A stretch of DNA of 36,605 nt, taken from NCBI GenBank assembly GCA_009782875.1, contig WRIE01000031.1, forward strand, positions 1-36,605. The letters are read 5' to 3'. Under the pieces are notes generated by a model that saw only the letters and a list, made by a program, of their open reading frames with translations, was not told where the DNA came from and ran no database searches. Of the stretch, positions 22,511-31,521 are shown piece after piece; within the stretch, counting starts at the first letter, position 1, and every line of letters begins with the position of its first letter. This stretch comes from Eubacteriaceae bacterium. GTDB taxonomy: Bacteria > Bacillota > Clostridia > Eubacteriales > Anaerofustaceae. The position numbers and the translations under genes are program-made.

Positions 22511-23614
22511 TTGGGCATCGTTGCTGCGAAATGCACACAATGCGGAGCGATTTTAGAAGTAGATTCGGACAAAGATGCTTGGGTATGCGATTTTTGCTCT
22601 ATGCCTTTTGTCACAGAGAAGGCTGTTGCCAACTACAACATAACCAATAATATCGCAGCGTCAGTCGTCAATATCTCGCCGGCTTATCCCGCCTTTGAAA
22701 TCAGGGCAGGAGTCTTGGAGGCATACCATGGAGCCGAAGTGGACGTTGCTATCCCCGAAGGGGTCATAATAATTGAAAAGTCGGCATTCGAAGGGGCTTA
22801 TGGCTTAACCAGCGTCGCCTTTCCAGAGAGCTTGATCCGCATCGAGGACGAGGCTTTTGCAAACTGCCCGCGCCTGGCTAGGGCGGATTTGTCAAACGCA
22901 GCGATCAAGCATATTGGCATTGGCAGCTTTTCAGGGTGCGAATCCCTCGAGTATGCACATTTGCCCCAAAGCCTCTCTTACTTGGGCGCGGGGGCTTTTG
23001 AAAACTGCGCAAGCTTAAAGCAGGTTATATTGCCAAATTCCCTTTCTATACTGGCTGCAAATTGTTTCGCATATTGCTCCTCCCTTGCCGCCATCGACCT
23101 GCCAAGCAGCCTCTTGAGCGTTTCAAAAGGGTGTTTTTGCGGCTGCCACAGCTTGGAAGAGCTTGCTTTGCCTGGTTTCCTGGTTAGCATTGGCGAAAGC
23201 GCTTTCAAAAATTGCACTAATCTCAAACTTGCCCCAGGCTTGCCAAGCAGCTTGGCAGAGATAGGGGACGCCGCCTTTTGCAATTGCATAGCATTAAAAG
23301 CAATCAACTTCCCGCGCAACCTCACAGCAGTAGGCAGCTACGCTTTCTTGAACTGCTCGTCGCTGGTTTCAATTGCTATTGGGAATCCAAGGACAAATTT
23401 CGGAAGGGGAGTGTTCGAGGAGGCGGCAAACCTCTCAAGTGTGACAATAAACGCCCCGTACCATATGCTGGCTGCCTTTGTTGACGAGCATTTGCCAGGC
23501 ACTGAAGTCTACGAGAAACAACATAGCTGGAAACAAAAACGCAGGTGCCGTTATTGCGGTTCCCGCCTCAACTTGCTTCGGACGAAATGCACAGCTTGCT
23601 CAAGGAGACAGTGA
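22511..23614 (+). CDS. Zinc-ribbon / BspA-type leucine-rich repeat protein
   Basis: The 367-residue protein opens with a zinc ribbon (CTQC at 8-11 and CDFC at 26-29, then PFVTEKAVANYNITNN), then about nine BspA/LRR_5 repeats of the form FxxCxxLxxVxLPxSLxxIGxxAF (for example FSGCESLEYAHLPQSL and FKNCTNLKLAPGLPSS), and ends with a second ribbon (CRYC and CTAC). I chose TTG 22511 because AAAGGAGGT (22495-22503) is 7 nt away; the in-frame GTG at 22502 overlaps that site. No signal peptide is visible, so it is likely cytoplasmic. Such N-terminal ribbons occur in many Firmicute proteins of unknown role; I suggest a protein-binding scaffold. Confidence 0.85.
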   Translation: MGIVAAKCTQCGAILEVDSDKDAWVCDFCSMPFVTEKAVANYNITNNIAASVVNISPAYPAFEIRAGVLEAYHGAEVDVAIPEGVIIIEKSAFEGAYGLTSVAFPESLIRIEDEAFANCPRLARADLSNAAIKHIGIGSFSGCESLEYAHLPQSLSYLGAGAFENCASLKQVILPNSLSILAANCFAYCSSLAAIDLPSSLLSVSKGCFCGCHSLEELALPGFLVSIGESAFKNCTNLKLAPGLPSSLAEIGDAAFCNCIALKAINFPRNLTAVGSYAFLNCSSLVSIAIGNPRTNFGRGVFEEAANLSSVTINAPYHMLAAFVDEHLPGTEVYEKQHSWKQKRRCRYCGSRLNLLRTKCTACSRRQ

Positions 23615-23622
23615 GTTTTTTG

Positions 23623-23673
23623 CCCATAATAAATAAGCCAGCCTTCTCTCATGGCTGGCCTATTTATTATGGG
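23623..23673. terminator. Long hairpin between convergent genes
   Basis: CCCATAATAAATAAGCCAGC and the next base pair with the mirrored right arm (23653-23673), giving 21 pairs with a 9-nt loop. The single irregular pair is A·C on the plus strand and U·G on the minus strand. There is no adjacent T-run, so a rho-independent mechanism is uncertain. Confidence 0.5.
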
Positions 23674-23684
23674 AATGGGCAGTT

Positions 23685-24401
23685 TTATGGCTCGTACCTC
23701 AAATCGACAGGCTTATAATACTCAGTTGAAAAGGGGAAAACACCGCTAGACAGGATAAAATTCTCTTGGGTGACAGCAAACTCAATAGAGGCAGGCAGAG
23801 TGAAAAGTGAGCCTTTGGAGTACGTCCATTCTATGGTGAACACACCTGGGGCGTCTTCATCCCCTGTCACATTGTCAATCACATATTCATATGTGTTAGA
23901 CATAGAAGAGCTGCTGGTCTTGTAAACACACTCGTATGACTTTTCAGAAAAGACCAGCTTCGAGGAGTCGTCTGGGCTAGACCATTCGCCCTTTTCTAAA
24001 ATGGTTTTAATGTTGTCAATGTAGAATTGGCGTTCTTTAGCTAGATTTATCTTATACATATCAAGCACTTCTTCTGCTTTTTCTGGGGAGCGGAAATAGT
24101 TGAAGGTCTCCCCCTTAAGCACATACTCGTCTCCCTCAACTTTGATTATTGAGAAGCGCCTTGTGTCCAAGCCGACGAAATCTATCTGTCCACCGTCAAT
24201 TGCAAGTTTCCCGTTGCCCAACAGCCTGGCTGATGTATATGTGCCATCCTCTTTAATAGACAGGATATCTGACTCATTCGCGCTGTCTGTATACCAAAGG
24301 CCAGCAACATCGTAGTTGAGGGCTTTCGTCGGGCTTGAACAGCCAGCAGCAAATAATAAAAGAGACAATGCCAACATAACAAATACTAAAGATTTCTTCA
24401 T
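23685..24401 (-). CDS. Secreted lipoprotein of unknown function
   Basis: The 238-residue product begins with a lipoprotein signal ending FAAGC (MKKSLVFVMLALSLLLFAAG then Cys21). The mature part starts with a DVAGLWYTDSANESDILSI segment, a pattern common in small beta-rich lipoproteins (lipocalin-like), and repeats similar strands around LEKGEWSSPDDSSKLVF. A GGGGG ribosome site precedes the ATG. I see no catalytic motif. It faces the LRR gene tail-to-tail. Confidence 0.75.
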   Translation of the reverse strand: MKKSLVFVMLALSLLLFAAGCSSPTKALNYDVAGLWYTDSANESDILSIKEDGTYTSARLLGNGKLAIDGGQIDFVGLDTRRFSIIKVEGDEYVLKGETFNYFRSPEKAEEVLDMYKINLAKERQFYIDNIKTILEKGEWSSPDDSSKLVFSEKSYECVYKTSSSSMSNTYEYVIDNVTGDEDAPGVFTIEWTYSKGSLFTLPASIEFAVTQENFILSSGVFPFSTEYYKPVDLRYEP

Positions 24402-24979
24402 TATAATCCCCCTATGGGCATGTGGAGAAAAGTTGTATGTGCATCCTCCCCGCAGCCTGTTTTATTTTACTATATTGGGCATCTATTTCGAAGCCAACAG
24501 CCCAATCAAAGGTTGGCTATTTTCAATTAAAGCAGCTAGCTTGGAGATGCTTTTTAGTTGCGGATTGGGTTAGAGCCCCCCCTAAACAGATGTGGAAAAC
24601 GCCTTGCCATGCCAATCGCAGATTAATATGGGCACATTATAAATGATGCTAGAAAATAATTAGAATTATTGGAGTTTTCTAATGAGTTTGGAAAAATACA
24701 TACTTGAGTGGCGCTGGAAAAATTAAAAATTCCACCAGGTTTATTGTTGGTTTCCGCCTCATTACAACCATACTTGCGTGACAAGGTTTCCCTGGAGAGT
24801 AATTATGCGTAAAGAGATACATTCTCCTAGATTGTTCTTCGCTGCCGGATTGCAACTGTATTTATAAAAACATAAAAATATATAAATATATAGAATCATG
24901 AATTTCATTAAGTGATGAACTAAAAGCTATTAAAAACAGCATAATATAGGGAATTTTAATAAATTTCACTGTTTAAACC
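24402..24979. other. AT-rich intergenic region with no supported gene
   Basis: About 580 bp between the divergent lipoprotein and pseudokinase genes have no frame with a ribosome site and protein-like composition. The region grows very AT-rich from about 24840. A weak inverted repeat TGGAA/TTCCA lies near 24715-24740. Confidence 0.5.
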
Positions 24980-25008
24980 TTTACGAACCTTGCTAATAAA
25001 TGTATAAT
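24980..25008 (+). promoter_or_regulatory. Promoter of the pseudokinase gene
   Basis: TTTACG (24980-24985) and TATAAT (25003-25008) are separated by exactly 17 bp. The transcript would carry about 125 nt of leader. Confidence 0.55.
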
Positions 25009-25041
25009 TTAATAAAGAATGTTTAAAAAGATTTGAGTTCA

Positions 25042-25125
25042 AAATCACGATTTATACGTGATTTATTACAAAATACTAGCTGCCTCTGCAGCTAAACAAG
25101 AAGGCGCGCACTTTTTTATGTGCGC
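25042..25125 (+). promoter_or_regulatory. Three consecutive hairpins in the pseudokinase leader
   Basis: Hairpin 1: AAATCACG/CGTGATTT (25042-25049 with 25057-25064). Hairpin 2: AGCTGC/GCAGCT (25078-25083 with 25088-25093). Hairpin 3: GCGCAC/GTGCGC (25106-25111 with 25120-25125), only 7 nt before GAGG. The third could mask the ribosome site or set mRNA stability. This is sequence-visible; the regulatory role is inferred. Confidence 0.45.
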
Positions 25126-25142
25126 CAGTGTTGAGGATAACG

Positions 25143-28100
25143 ATGGCAGACCGAATTTTACGCTACGAACCCTTATGGGGAGAATGGAACGTGGGCTCTT
25201 TAGTGGCTGAAGACACCTTTGGAAAGATTTATAACTTGTCTAGGCCAAAACCCGATGGCGCTGAAGAGATAGCTACTGTAAAAATTATACATATTCCTTT
25301 TAGCGCTCAGGACTTTATAGAGGCTTCAAGGCGCTTGGGCGGGCCAGAAGAAGCCAAAGAATTCTACAAATCAGCTATTGACGCTTGCCTTGAAGACTTG
25401 GCGGAGTTGACCAGGCCCAGGCCGGCCGGCAATTTGGTGAACTTCCTTGAGGTGTCCTGCTATGAAGACGAGAGCGAGGCAGGATGGGACATCCTGATTC
25501 GCATGGATGCCCTGCAGCCTTTGAACGACCGGCTAGAAGCAGGCAAATTCACTAAAAGGGATGCAGTCAAGCTTGGGCAAGACATCTCAAGCGCTTTGGT
25601 CCAACTTGAGGATCTGGGCATTATCCACGGGGATGTCAAAGCCTCTAATATCTTCGTTTCGCAAACCGGTAAAAAGTTTATGCTCGCCTTCAGCGGAATA
25701 GCTTCAAATCTGTACAGGATTTTCCCAAGCTACACCGAGCGCCAGAGCTTGGACTACTTGTCCCCTGAAGTTTATGAAGGCAGCTTCTCTGCGGCGCGCA
25801 AACAATCCGACACCTATTCGCTTGGCATCCTGTTATACCGTCTGACAAATAACAACCGCCTGCCTTTCCTTCCTGATATTGAATCGCTTATAACTCGCGA
25901 TGATGTAATTGAAGCTTCAATGACAAGGCTCTCCGGCAAAGATGTGCCCATCGGTCTTTACGCGGGGCCAAACCGCAACTTGCCAAACATAATCAAAAAG
26001 GCTTGCAGCTTCGATATCGCCGACCGTTACCAGACAGGCGGGGAGTTGAATGGGGATCTTACCAAAGCCTTTTTGTTTGAGCCGGATTTGGATAACATGG
26101 TTGTTCTTAACGGATTGGACGCTTACAAGCATACATACCCCAACCGGCTAGATGATGACTATATATCTGAGATTTTCTCCGCCAAAGACGAAGAATTGAT
26201 ATCGTCATTGGAAAAAGACAATTTTATTGAGCGTGTCCACGATTCAATCGATGATTTCAGCATCGAAGGGACTGTGCTTGAAGACCCGCTGCTCTCTGAA
26301 AGCCCCCAACCTCTTGGCGGGCTTGGGGAAGAGAGCCCTATGGCTATCAACACTGAGGCGGCAAGCCAGGATAGCCAAACCCAAGAGAGTGTCCAAGATG
26401 AAGGCGAGGAAGCATTTTCAAGCGAGGCTTTTGAAAAAAACGCAGTGGATGAAGATATCGAATCCAGCCAACAAGAGCGTGGATTTATATTGCTAAGCTC
26501 AGAGTTTGAGGAATCGGCTTATGCTGAAGAAGAAGACCAGGAAGAATATTCTGCCACTGATATGTTCGGCCAGCCGCAAACCAATTCAGTAGAGCCTATT
26601 GCAGAAACCTATGAAGAAGATATATATTCTGGAGCTGGAATTGGGCATGAGCCGGTTGGTGAGGGTATCGCCCCAGAAGATCCAAGCGGTGATTATGATG
26701 ATGAAATCCAGGAAGTCGAAGCAGAGGAAATTCTCGAAAGCTATGACGACTCTGGCTCCCAAGGCGATGGATGGGTGCAAAATCCCCAAACCCAATTACA
26801 AGTCAGCCAAGGCAATTATGTAAGCTTCCCCCATGCTTTGCCAATGGTCTTTTCCGGAAAGTACCTGATGGAATTTGTGTACATTCCGCAGACCAATATT
26901 TTGCAAGCCCCAAAAACTACAACTGCAAGCCCTAGAAATAAAAAGACACTTATATCCGCAGCCAGGAGCAGCGAGGAGCTTTTGCTGATCGGGTCCAAAT
27001 TCATGATGCAAAAGGATATCTTTGAAAATACCGCATCATTGAAGGCAATTAAGCGCTCTGCCATGATGGCTACATCAACTATACCGCCCCAGCCAGTAAA
27101 ACATCCAGTGCCGGCAGCTATACCTGATGGCATGTATGGCCCAATGAATGCAGGCTCGGCAGGTCCTGGCGCCCTCGAGCCCCTTGACCAGGTTGTAGAG
27201 GAGAACTTCCTTGAGTCTATCACCAAGCTTGGCGGAGACAACGATTATGAGTTTGATGTTTTACTCGACAATGTGGATTTGGAAAACGAAGAGCCTGGCG
27301 ATGAATTGTTTGACTTTGACGATCTTACGGGTTTTGTGCCGGAATCGCCCAAGCTGTCCAACGGGTTGGGAATAAACGACCTTGAAGACAAGGATGTGGA
27401 TTTTGACACTGAAGTAGGCGAAGAGGAGACTCTTGAACAAGCTTTAGAAGATATAGATGAAATAAAAGAAGAAATTGGCGGTTTTGCTCTTGATTTGGAG
27501 GCGCAGGGCGAAGAGGAGTCTTTTGGCCTCGGAATCAACCTTGATTTTGAGCCTGAGCAATCAAACCAGGCAATTGATGAAGAATTCGAGATAGAAAATT
27601 CATATAGTGAAGCCTTTGGAGATCAAATCCAATATGGGCAGCCCCTGGAGGGCAACGAGCAAACAACAGAGACAACGCAGAGCCCCTTAGAGTTTTCTTT
27701 GGACGCTGACAGCGACTTTAGCCCGGCAGATGCTTCAAGCCAAGATGGTTTTGCATTAGGCGAATTGGCTAGCCAAAGCATGCCAAGCGATGGCATCGAT
27801 GATGGCGAAGATGTCTTTGACACGCTCCAATCCCTTGATGCTTTGGATGGCTCGGTATTTTTAGGCAATGGGCAGCTAATAGATGACGATCCCGAAACCT
27901 TTGATGATGAGGAATTATTTGGCGATGGTCAAATTGGGCTGGATGATGGCGAGATTGAATCTGGCGCTGGAATCAATGAGGGTAGTTTTGGAGCAGAAAG
28001 CCCAGACCCAGACCTAGATTCATTGCAATTTGGGGAAGAGCCACAGGAAGAGGTTGGCGGCGAGGCTACAAACGAAATAGAAGACGAGGCTTCAGCGTTT

Positions 28101-30455
28101 GAAGAAACGCTTGAGGAAACGATCGAGCTTGATATTGAAGCTCTAGAATTGGAACAGGTCGAATTTGATGCAGCCGAAGAGCAATTGGAGCCTGTCGAGT
28201 TTGTAATAGACGATTCCAATGAGGCGTTTGAATTCAAAATTGATGAAGAGTTGGCTGATCCATTTGGATTTGAGCCAGATGGATCCGCTCCGGAGCAGCA
28301 TGGATTAGAAATGAGCGCGGATCCGGAGCCATTTGGGTTGGCAATTGAAGAAGACCAGCAGGAGCAGCATGGAATCGATGAGGGCGAAGAGCAATTGGAG
28401 TCCGTCGAGTATGAAATAGATGAGGCTCCAATTGGGCTTGTCAGCATTGGTTTTGATAACGCCCAGCCAGAGCTAGAAAACGAAAGTTTGGAAGGATTTT
28501 ACACAAGCCAAGAGCCGGGCATAGATGAGCTTGCCGAAGCCCAGCCTTCTGGAGAGGCGGACCTAGGCGGCGATGAGCCCTTGCAGGAACCAAGCCAAGC
28601 GGAAGACGAGGCGGCAAGTGGGCAAACAGGCTTTGAAAACACTGGCGGTGGAGAACCTGTTGGCGGGACACAGATCGAAAAAACAGATACAGGCAGCATC
28701 CACTTTGGAAGCGATTTTGATGTGGAGCTTGCGGAGCCTGATGGCTATGGCGTTGGGGAAATTGCTGATGAGGAATTGCTTTCCAATACCATCCCGGGGC
28801 CGCTTTTCGAGATAGAGGAAGCCCTTGATGAGGAGGATATTGACCTGTTTGGGGAAGAGCCAGAAACAGAGTATCCTCTTCGGGAAACGGAAAATAGCAC
28901 AGACACTACTGGCAGCGGCTATCCATCCAGCCCCATCGAGGAAACGCCGCCAATAGAAGGCCAAGATGGCATTTCTGCCGGGCAAGACACCGATTCGCCA
29001 GTGCTGTTGTACGAGGAAGAGGATATTAGCTTGCTCGAAAAAACTGATGAACAGGACCAGGATATTGATATCCAAGGAGAGCCATTCAAGTTTGGTGCTC
29101 ATGAACAGAGAGTCTTTGGGTTGGGCGACGTGAATTCCAGGCCGGAAAATACCCAGATTTCTGCAAGGGAGACATTAGCCGCAGGATCCAATGAACCGCA
29201 AAATGGACCGGCTTCCAGCATATTCAGGCAAGAAACCTTGCCTATACGCTCGAATGATTCAATAAGGATGCGAGACCCGATTGGCGCATCTGAAGCAGGC
29301 AAAGATATAACAACAGGGCTTCCAGCAACCGGGGAAGATGATATTGACAGTTCCCCAAGGAGGTTCAAACGCAAAAACCAGCCAGCTATTGACGAAGACG
29401 AGGCAATGCCAGCCGTGGAAGTGCCTGAGGCGGAGTTGCCGATAAAAAGGCAGATAAAGCAGCCGTCCAGGCCGGCGCTGGAAACTGGGAATATACCATC
29501 GCACACAGCCAGCGAGCCATCCGGCAGGCAGCAAACAGGCAATTTGGAAACAGCGTCCCGATATGCGACAAGGCCGCTAAATGAGCCGGAGATGATATCT
29601 TCAGTGGTGTTGGGCAAAAAGCGCACTAAATTGTTCTTGCTGGTAATCATAGCAGCTTTGCTGGCCGGGGCGGCGCTTTACTATTTTCTAGTTTACTCAA
29701 AGCGTAGCGTAGCATACAACCAAGGCGTTGAGCTATTCAATTCGGGAGAGTATCAAGCAGCAATTGCTACATTTGAAGTATTGGATGGGTTCAAGGATTC
29801 CGGAAAGTACATAATTGACAGCAATACCCAAATTGCTGTCATATACAATACCGCAATGTCTAATTACGAAGCCGGGGACTATGCCAAGGCTAAAACCGGC
29901 TTCGAAAAAGTCCGGCACCACAAGGACTCTTCTGCAATGGCAGAGGTTTGCGCAGCCCAGCTTGGCTACATAGAAGCAATTGAGATTTTTGAAAGCCAAG
30001 ACTATTACAATGCATATTTGATGTTTTCGAGCTTGGGAGGCATTGGGGATTCGAGTTCATATATGTCCCAATGCATCCAAGACACACCCCCAACCGATGT
30101 CACGTATTTAGAATCTGTCAGGTCTTACCCGACAGGTTTTAAATTTATCAATAATGTAAACGATTACGATATTTTTCTGAAAATTTACAGCCCTGGTGGA
30201 AGCCTTTTAGCCACCTGTTTTGTCAGAAAATCCTCATCCCTTAATGTCTATATTGAGGCAGGGGAGCTTGACATAAGGGCAGGGTATGGCGAAGATTGGT
30301 TTGGCGTGGATGGCGCTTTTGGTGAAAGCGGCACTTACTTCGCAATTAAGGGCGATACAGGCCCATATCTTGAAGCTTCAAAAAACCGGAGAATCGATGT
30401 CTCCATAACAGGCCAAATGCCAAATTCCAGCCAAATTAATTACCGCTTGTTCTAA
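25143..30455 (+). CDS. Giant membrane-anchored Ser/Thr kinase-like protein, predicted pseudokinase
   Basis: The 1770-residue protein has an N-terminal kinase fold (about 1-320). The ATP lysine is in ATVKII (Lys47) and the catalytic loop reads HGDVKASN (Asp164, Asn169), followed by SPEVYEG and SDTYSLGILLYRL. The metal-binding DFG reads FSG (183-185) and the glycine loop is degenerate, so catalysis is probably lost. Residues about 330-1490 are a Glu/Asp-rich, probably disordered linker with internal repeats such as EEQLEPVEF and EEQLESVEY. A single membrane helix (about 1496-1517) follows a basic KKRTK. Outside lie TPR-like repeats (about 1525-1640: YNQGVELFNSGEYQAAIATF, YEAGDYAKAKTGF) and a beta-rich end. 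The start is ATG 25143 behind GAGGATAACG; GTG 25128 and TTG 25131 lack proper spacing. A role in envelope signalling is inferred. Confidence 0.88.
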   Translation: MADRILRYEPLWGEWNVGSLVAEDTFGKIYNLSRPKPDGAEEIATVKIIHIPFSAQDFIEASRRLGGPEEAKEFYKSAIDACLEDLAELTRPRPAGNLVNFLEVSCYEDESEAGWDILIRMDALQPLNDRLEAGKFTKRDAVKLGQDISSALVQLEDLGIIHGDVKASNIFVSQTGKKFMLAFSGIASNLYRIFPSYTERQSLDYLSPEVYEGSFSAARKQSDTYSLGILLYRLTNNNRLPFLPDIESLITRDDVIEASMTRLSGKDVPIGLYAGPNRNLPNIIKKACSFDIADRYQTGGELNGDLTKAFLFEPDLDNMVVLNGLDAYKHTYPNRLDDDYISEIFSAKDEELISSLEKDNFIERVHDSIDDFSIEGTVLEDPLLSESPQPLGGLGEESPMAINTEAASQDSQTQESVQDEGEEAFSSEAFEKNAVDEDIESSQQERGFILLSSEFEESAYAEEEDQEEYSATDMFGQPQTNSVEPIAETYEEDIYSGAGIGHEPVGEGIAPEDPSGDYDDEIQEVEAEEILESYDDSGSQGDGWVQNPQTQLQVSQGNYVSFPHALPMVFSGKYLMEFVYIPQTNILQAPKTTTASPRNKKTLISAARSSEELLLIGSKFMMQKDIFENTASLKAIKRSAMMATSTIPPQPVKHPVPAAIPDGMYGPMNAGSAGPGALEPLDQVVEENFLESITKLGGDNDYEFDVLLDNVDLENEEPGDELFDFDDLTGFVPESPKLSNGLGINDLEDKDVDFDTEVGEEETLEQALEDIDEIKEEIGGFALDLEAQGEEESFGLGINLDFEPEQSNQAIDEEFEIENSYSEAFGDQIQYGQPLEGNEQTTETTQSPLEFSLDADSDFSPADASSQDGFALGELASQSMPSDGIDDGEDVFDTLQSLDALDGSVFLGNGQLIDDDPETFDDEELFGDGQIGLDDGEIESGAGINEGSFGAESPDPDLDSLQFGEEPQEEVGGEATNEIEDEASAFEETLEETIELDIEALELEQVEFDAAEEQLEPVEFVIDDSNEAFEFKIDEELADPFGFEPDGSAPEQHGLEMSADPEPFGLAIEEDQQEQHGIDEGEEQLESVEYEIDEAPIGLVSIGFDNAQPELENESLEGFYTSQEPGIDELAEAQPSGEADLGGDEPLQEPSQAEDEAASGQTGFENTGGGEPVGGTQIEKTDTGSIHFGSDFDVELAEPDGYGVGEIADEELLSNTIPGPLFEIEEALDEEDIDLFGEEPETEYPLRETENSTDTTGSGYPSSPIEETPPIEGQDGISAGQDTDSPVLLYEEEDISLLEKTDEQDQDIDIQGEPFKFGAHEQRVFGLGDVNSRPENTQISARETLAAGSNEPQNGPASSIFRQETLPIRSNDSIRMRDPIGASEAGKDITTGLPATGEDDIDSSPRRFKRKNQPAIDEDEAMPAVEVPEAELPIKRQIKQPSRPALETGNIPSHTASEPSGRQQTGNLETASRYATRPLNEPEMISSVVLGKKRTKLFLLVIIAALLAGAALYYFLVYSKRSVAYNQGVELFNSGEYQAAIATFEVLDGFKDSGKYIIDSNTQIAVIYNTAMSNYEAGDYAKAKTGFEKVRHHKDSSAMAEVCAAQLGYIEAIEIFESQDYYNAYLMFSSLGGIGDSSSYMSQCIQDTPPTDVTYLESVRSYPTGFKFINNVNDYDIFLKIYSPGGSLLATCFVRKSSSLNVYIEAGELDIRAGYGEDWFGVDGAFGESGTYFAIKGDTGPYLEASKNRRIDVSITGQMPNSSQINYRLF

Positions 30456-30485
30456 TACCTTAACAGGACAGGTTAGCATATACAC

Positions 30486-30517
30486 AGCGCCATGGCTTTG
30501 CAGGGCGCTTTTGTTTT
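30486..30517 (+). terminator. Terminator of the pseudokinase gene
   Basis: AGCGCC (30486-30491) pairs with GGCGCT (30504-30509) and is followed by TTTTGTTTT. Confidence 0.7.
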
Positions 30518-30628
30518 GCCTCGGGATCACAGCCAAGCATCAAGCAAGCTAGCGTTTGAATAGAATATATTGCAGCCTGCGCATTAAAAAAGCAGGCAGG
30601 AAATTTGACAAATGAAAGGAGAGTTGGC

Positions 30629-31513
30629 ATGGGAAAGCACAGCCTGAAACGGCTTTACGCCTCCTCCCCCCGCTTGCATGTTGACAATGGATCAAAAATT
30701 GTGCTGATGAGCGACGCCCATCGTGGAGATGGGACCCAATCAGATGACATAATGCAAAACAAAACTATAGTGTCCCATGCGCTGGCGCATTACTTGAATG
30801 AAGGATTTACATATATTGAGCTAGGCGATGGCGACGACTTATGGAAAAATAAAAAAATGTCCAACATTGAAAAAAACCATGCAGACATATTTGCTTTGCT
30901 TATGATGTTCAAAGACAACAACAAGCTCCACTTGGTTTATGGCAATCATGATTTTGACAAGAAAACCTCCGGCTCGATGGCGCCGGCTAAATCCCTTGAT
31001 GGCGAGTTTGTGCCTGGTTTTTCCTATGAGGAGAGCCTCGTGTTGTCATTTGGGGAAAACCGCAATATGCTCTTGCTTCACGGCCATCAAGTTGACTGGA
31101 TCAATTACGACTTGTGGCCGTTGAGCCGCTTTTTTGTCAGGCACATTTGGCGGCCGCTACAATTGCTTGGAGTAAAAAATCCGTTTATACCTGCGGAGAA
31201 CACAAAAAAGGCAGACAGGCTAGACAAGCTGTTGATGGAATGGTCAGAATCATCCGGCATAGCTATTGCAGCCGGCCACACCCACAGAAGCATGTTTCCA
31301 AATCCGGGAGGGCCGCTTTACTTTAATGACGGATGCTGCGTGCACCCATACGGCATCACAGCGATTGAGATAGAAAGAGGGCAAATTTCCCTTGTGAGAT
31401 GGCTGGTTGCCACAAGGCATGACGCTTCGCTGTATGTGGCGAGGGCAGTTGACCAAGGCTCAATAAACATAAACAGGATGTTTTCTAAACGAACAGTGTC
31501 GAATGGTGTATAA
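30629..31513 (+). CDS. Calcineurin-like metallophosphoesterase
   Basis: The 294-residue protein has the full set of dinuclear metal motifs: MSDAHRGDG near the N-terminus, GDGDDLW in the middle, GNHDFD, HGHQVDW and AGHTHRS. These bind Fe/Mn/Zn pairs in phosphomonoesterases and phosphodiesterases. I chose ATG 30629 because AAAGGAGAG (30613-30621) is well spaced; the earlier TTG at 30605 overlaps nothing useful. No signal peptide is seen. It lies 8 bp before the rhomboid gene, suggesting one transcript. The substrate is unknown; UDP-diacylglucosamine- or nucleotide-type enzymes share the motifs. Confidence 0.88.
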   Translation: MGKHSLKRLYASSPRLHVDNGSKIVLMSDAHRGDGTQSDDIMQNKTIVSHALAHYLNEGFTYIELGDGDDLWKNKKMSNIEKNHADIFALLMMFKDNNKLHLVYGNHDFDKKTSGSMAPAKSLDGEFVPGFSYEESLVLSFGENRNMLLLHGHQVDWINYDLWPLSRFFVRHIWRPLQLLGVKNPFIPAENTKKADRLDKLLMEWSESSGIAIAAGHTHRSMFPNPGGPLYFNDGCCVHPYGITAIEIERGQISLVRWLVATRHDASLYVARAVDQGSININRMFSKRTVSNGV

Positions 31514-31521
31514 TTATTCTC

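Noticed and set aside
28563-29102. Minus-strand open frame inside the pseudokinase linker
   Set aside because: It mirrors the low-complexity acidic linker codons; composition, not coding signal, keeps it open.
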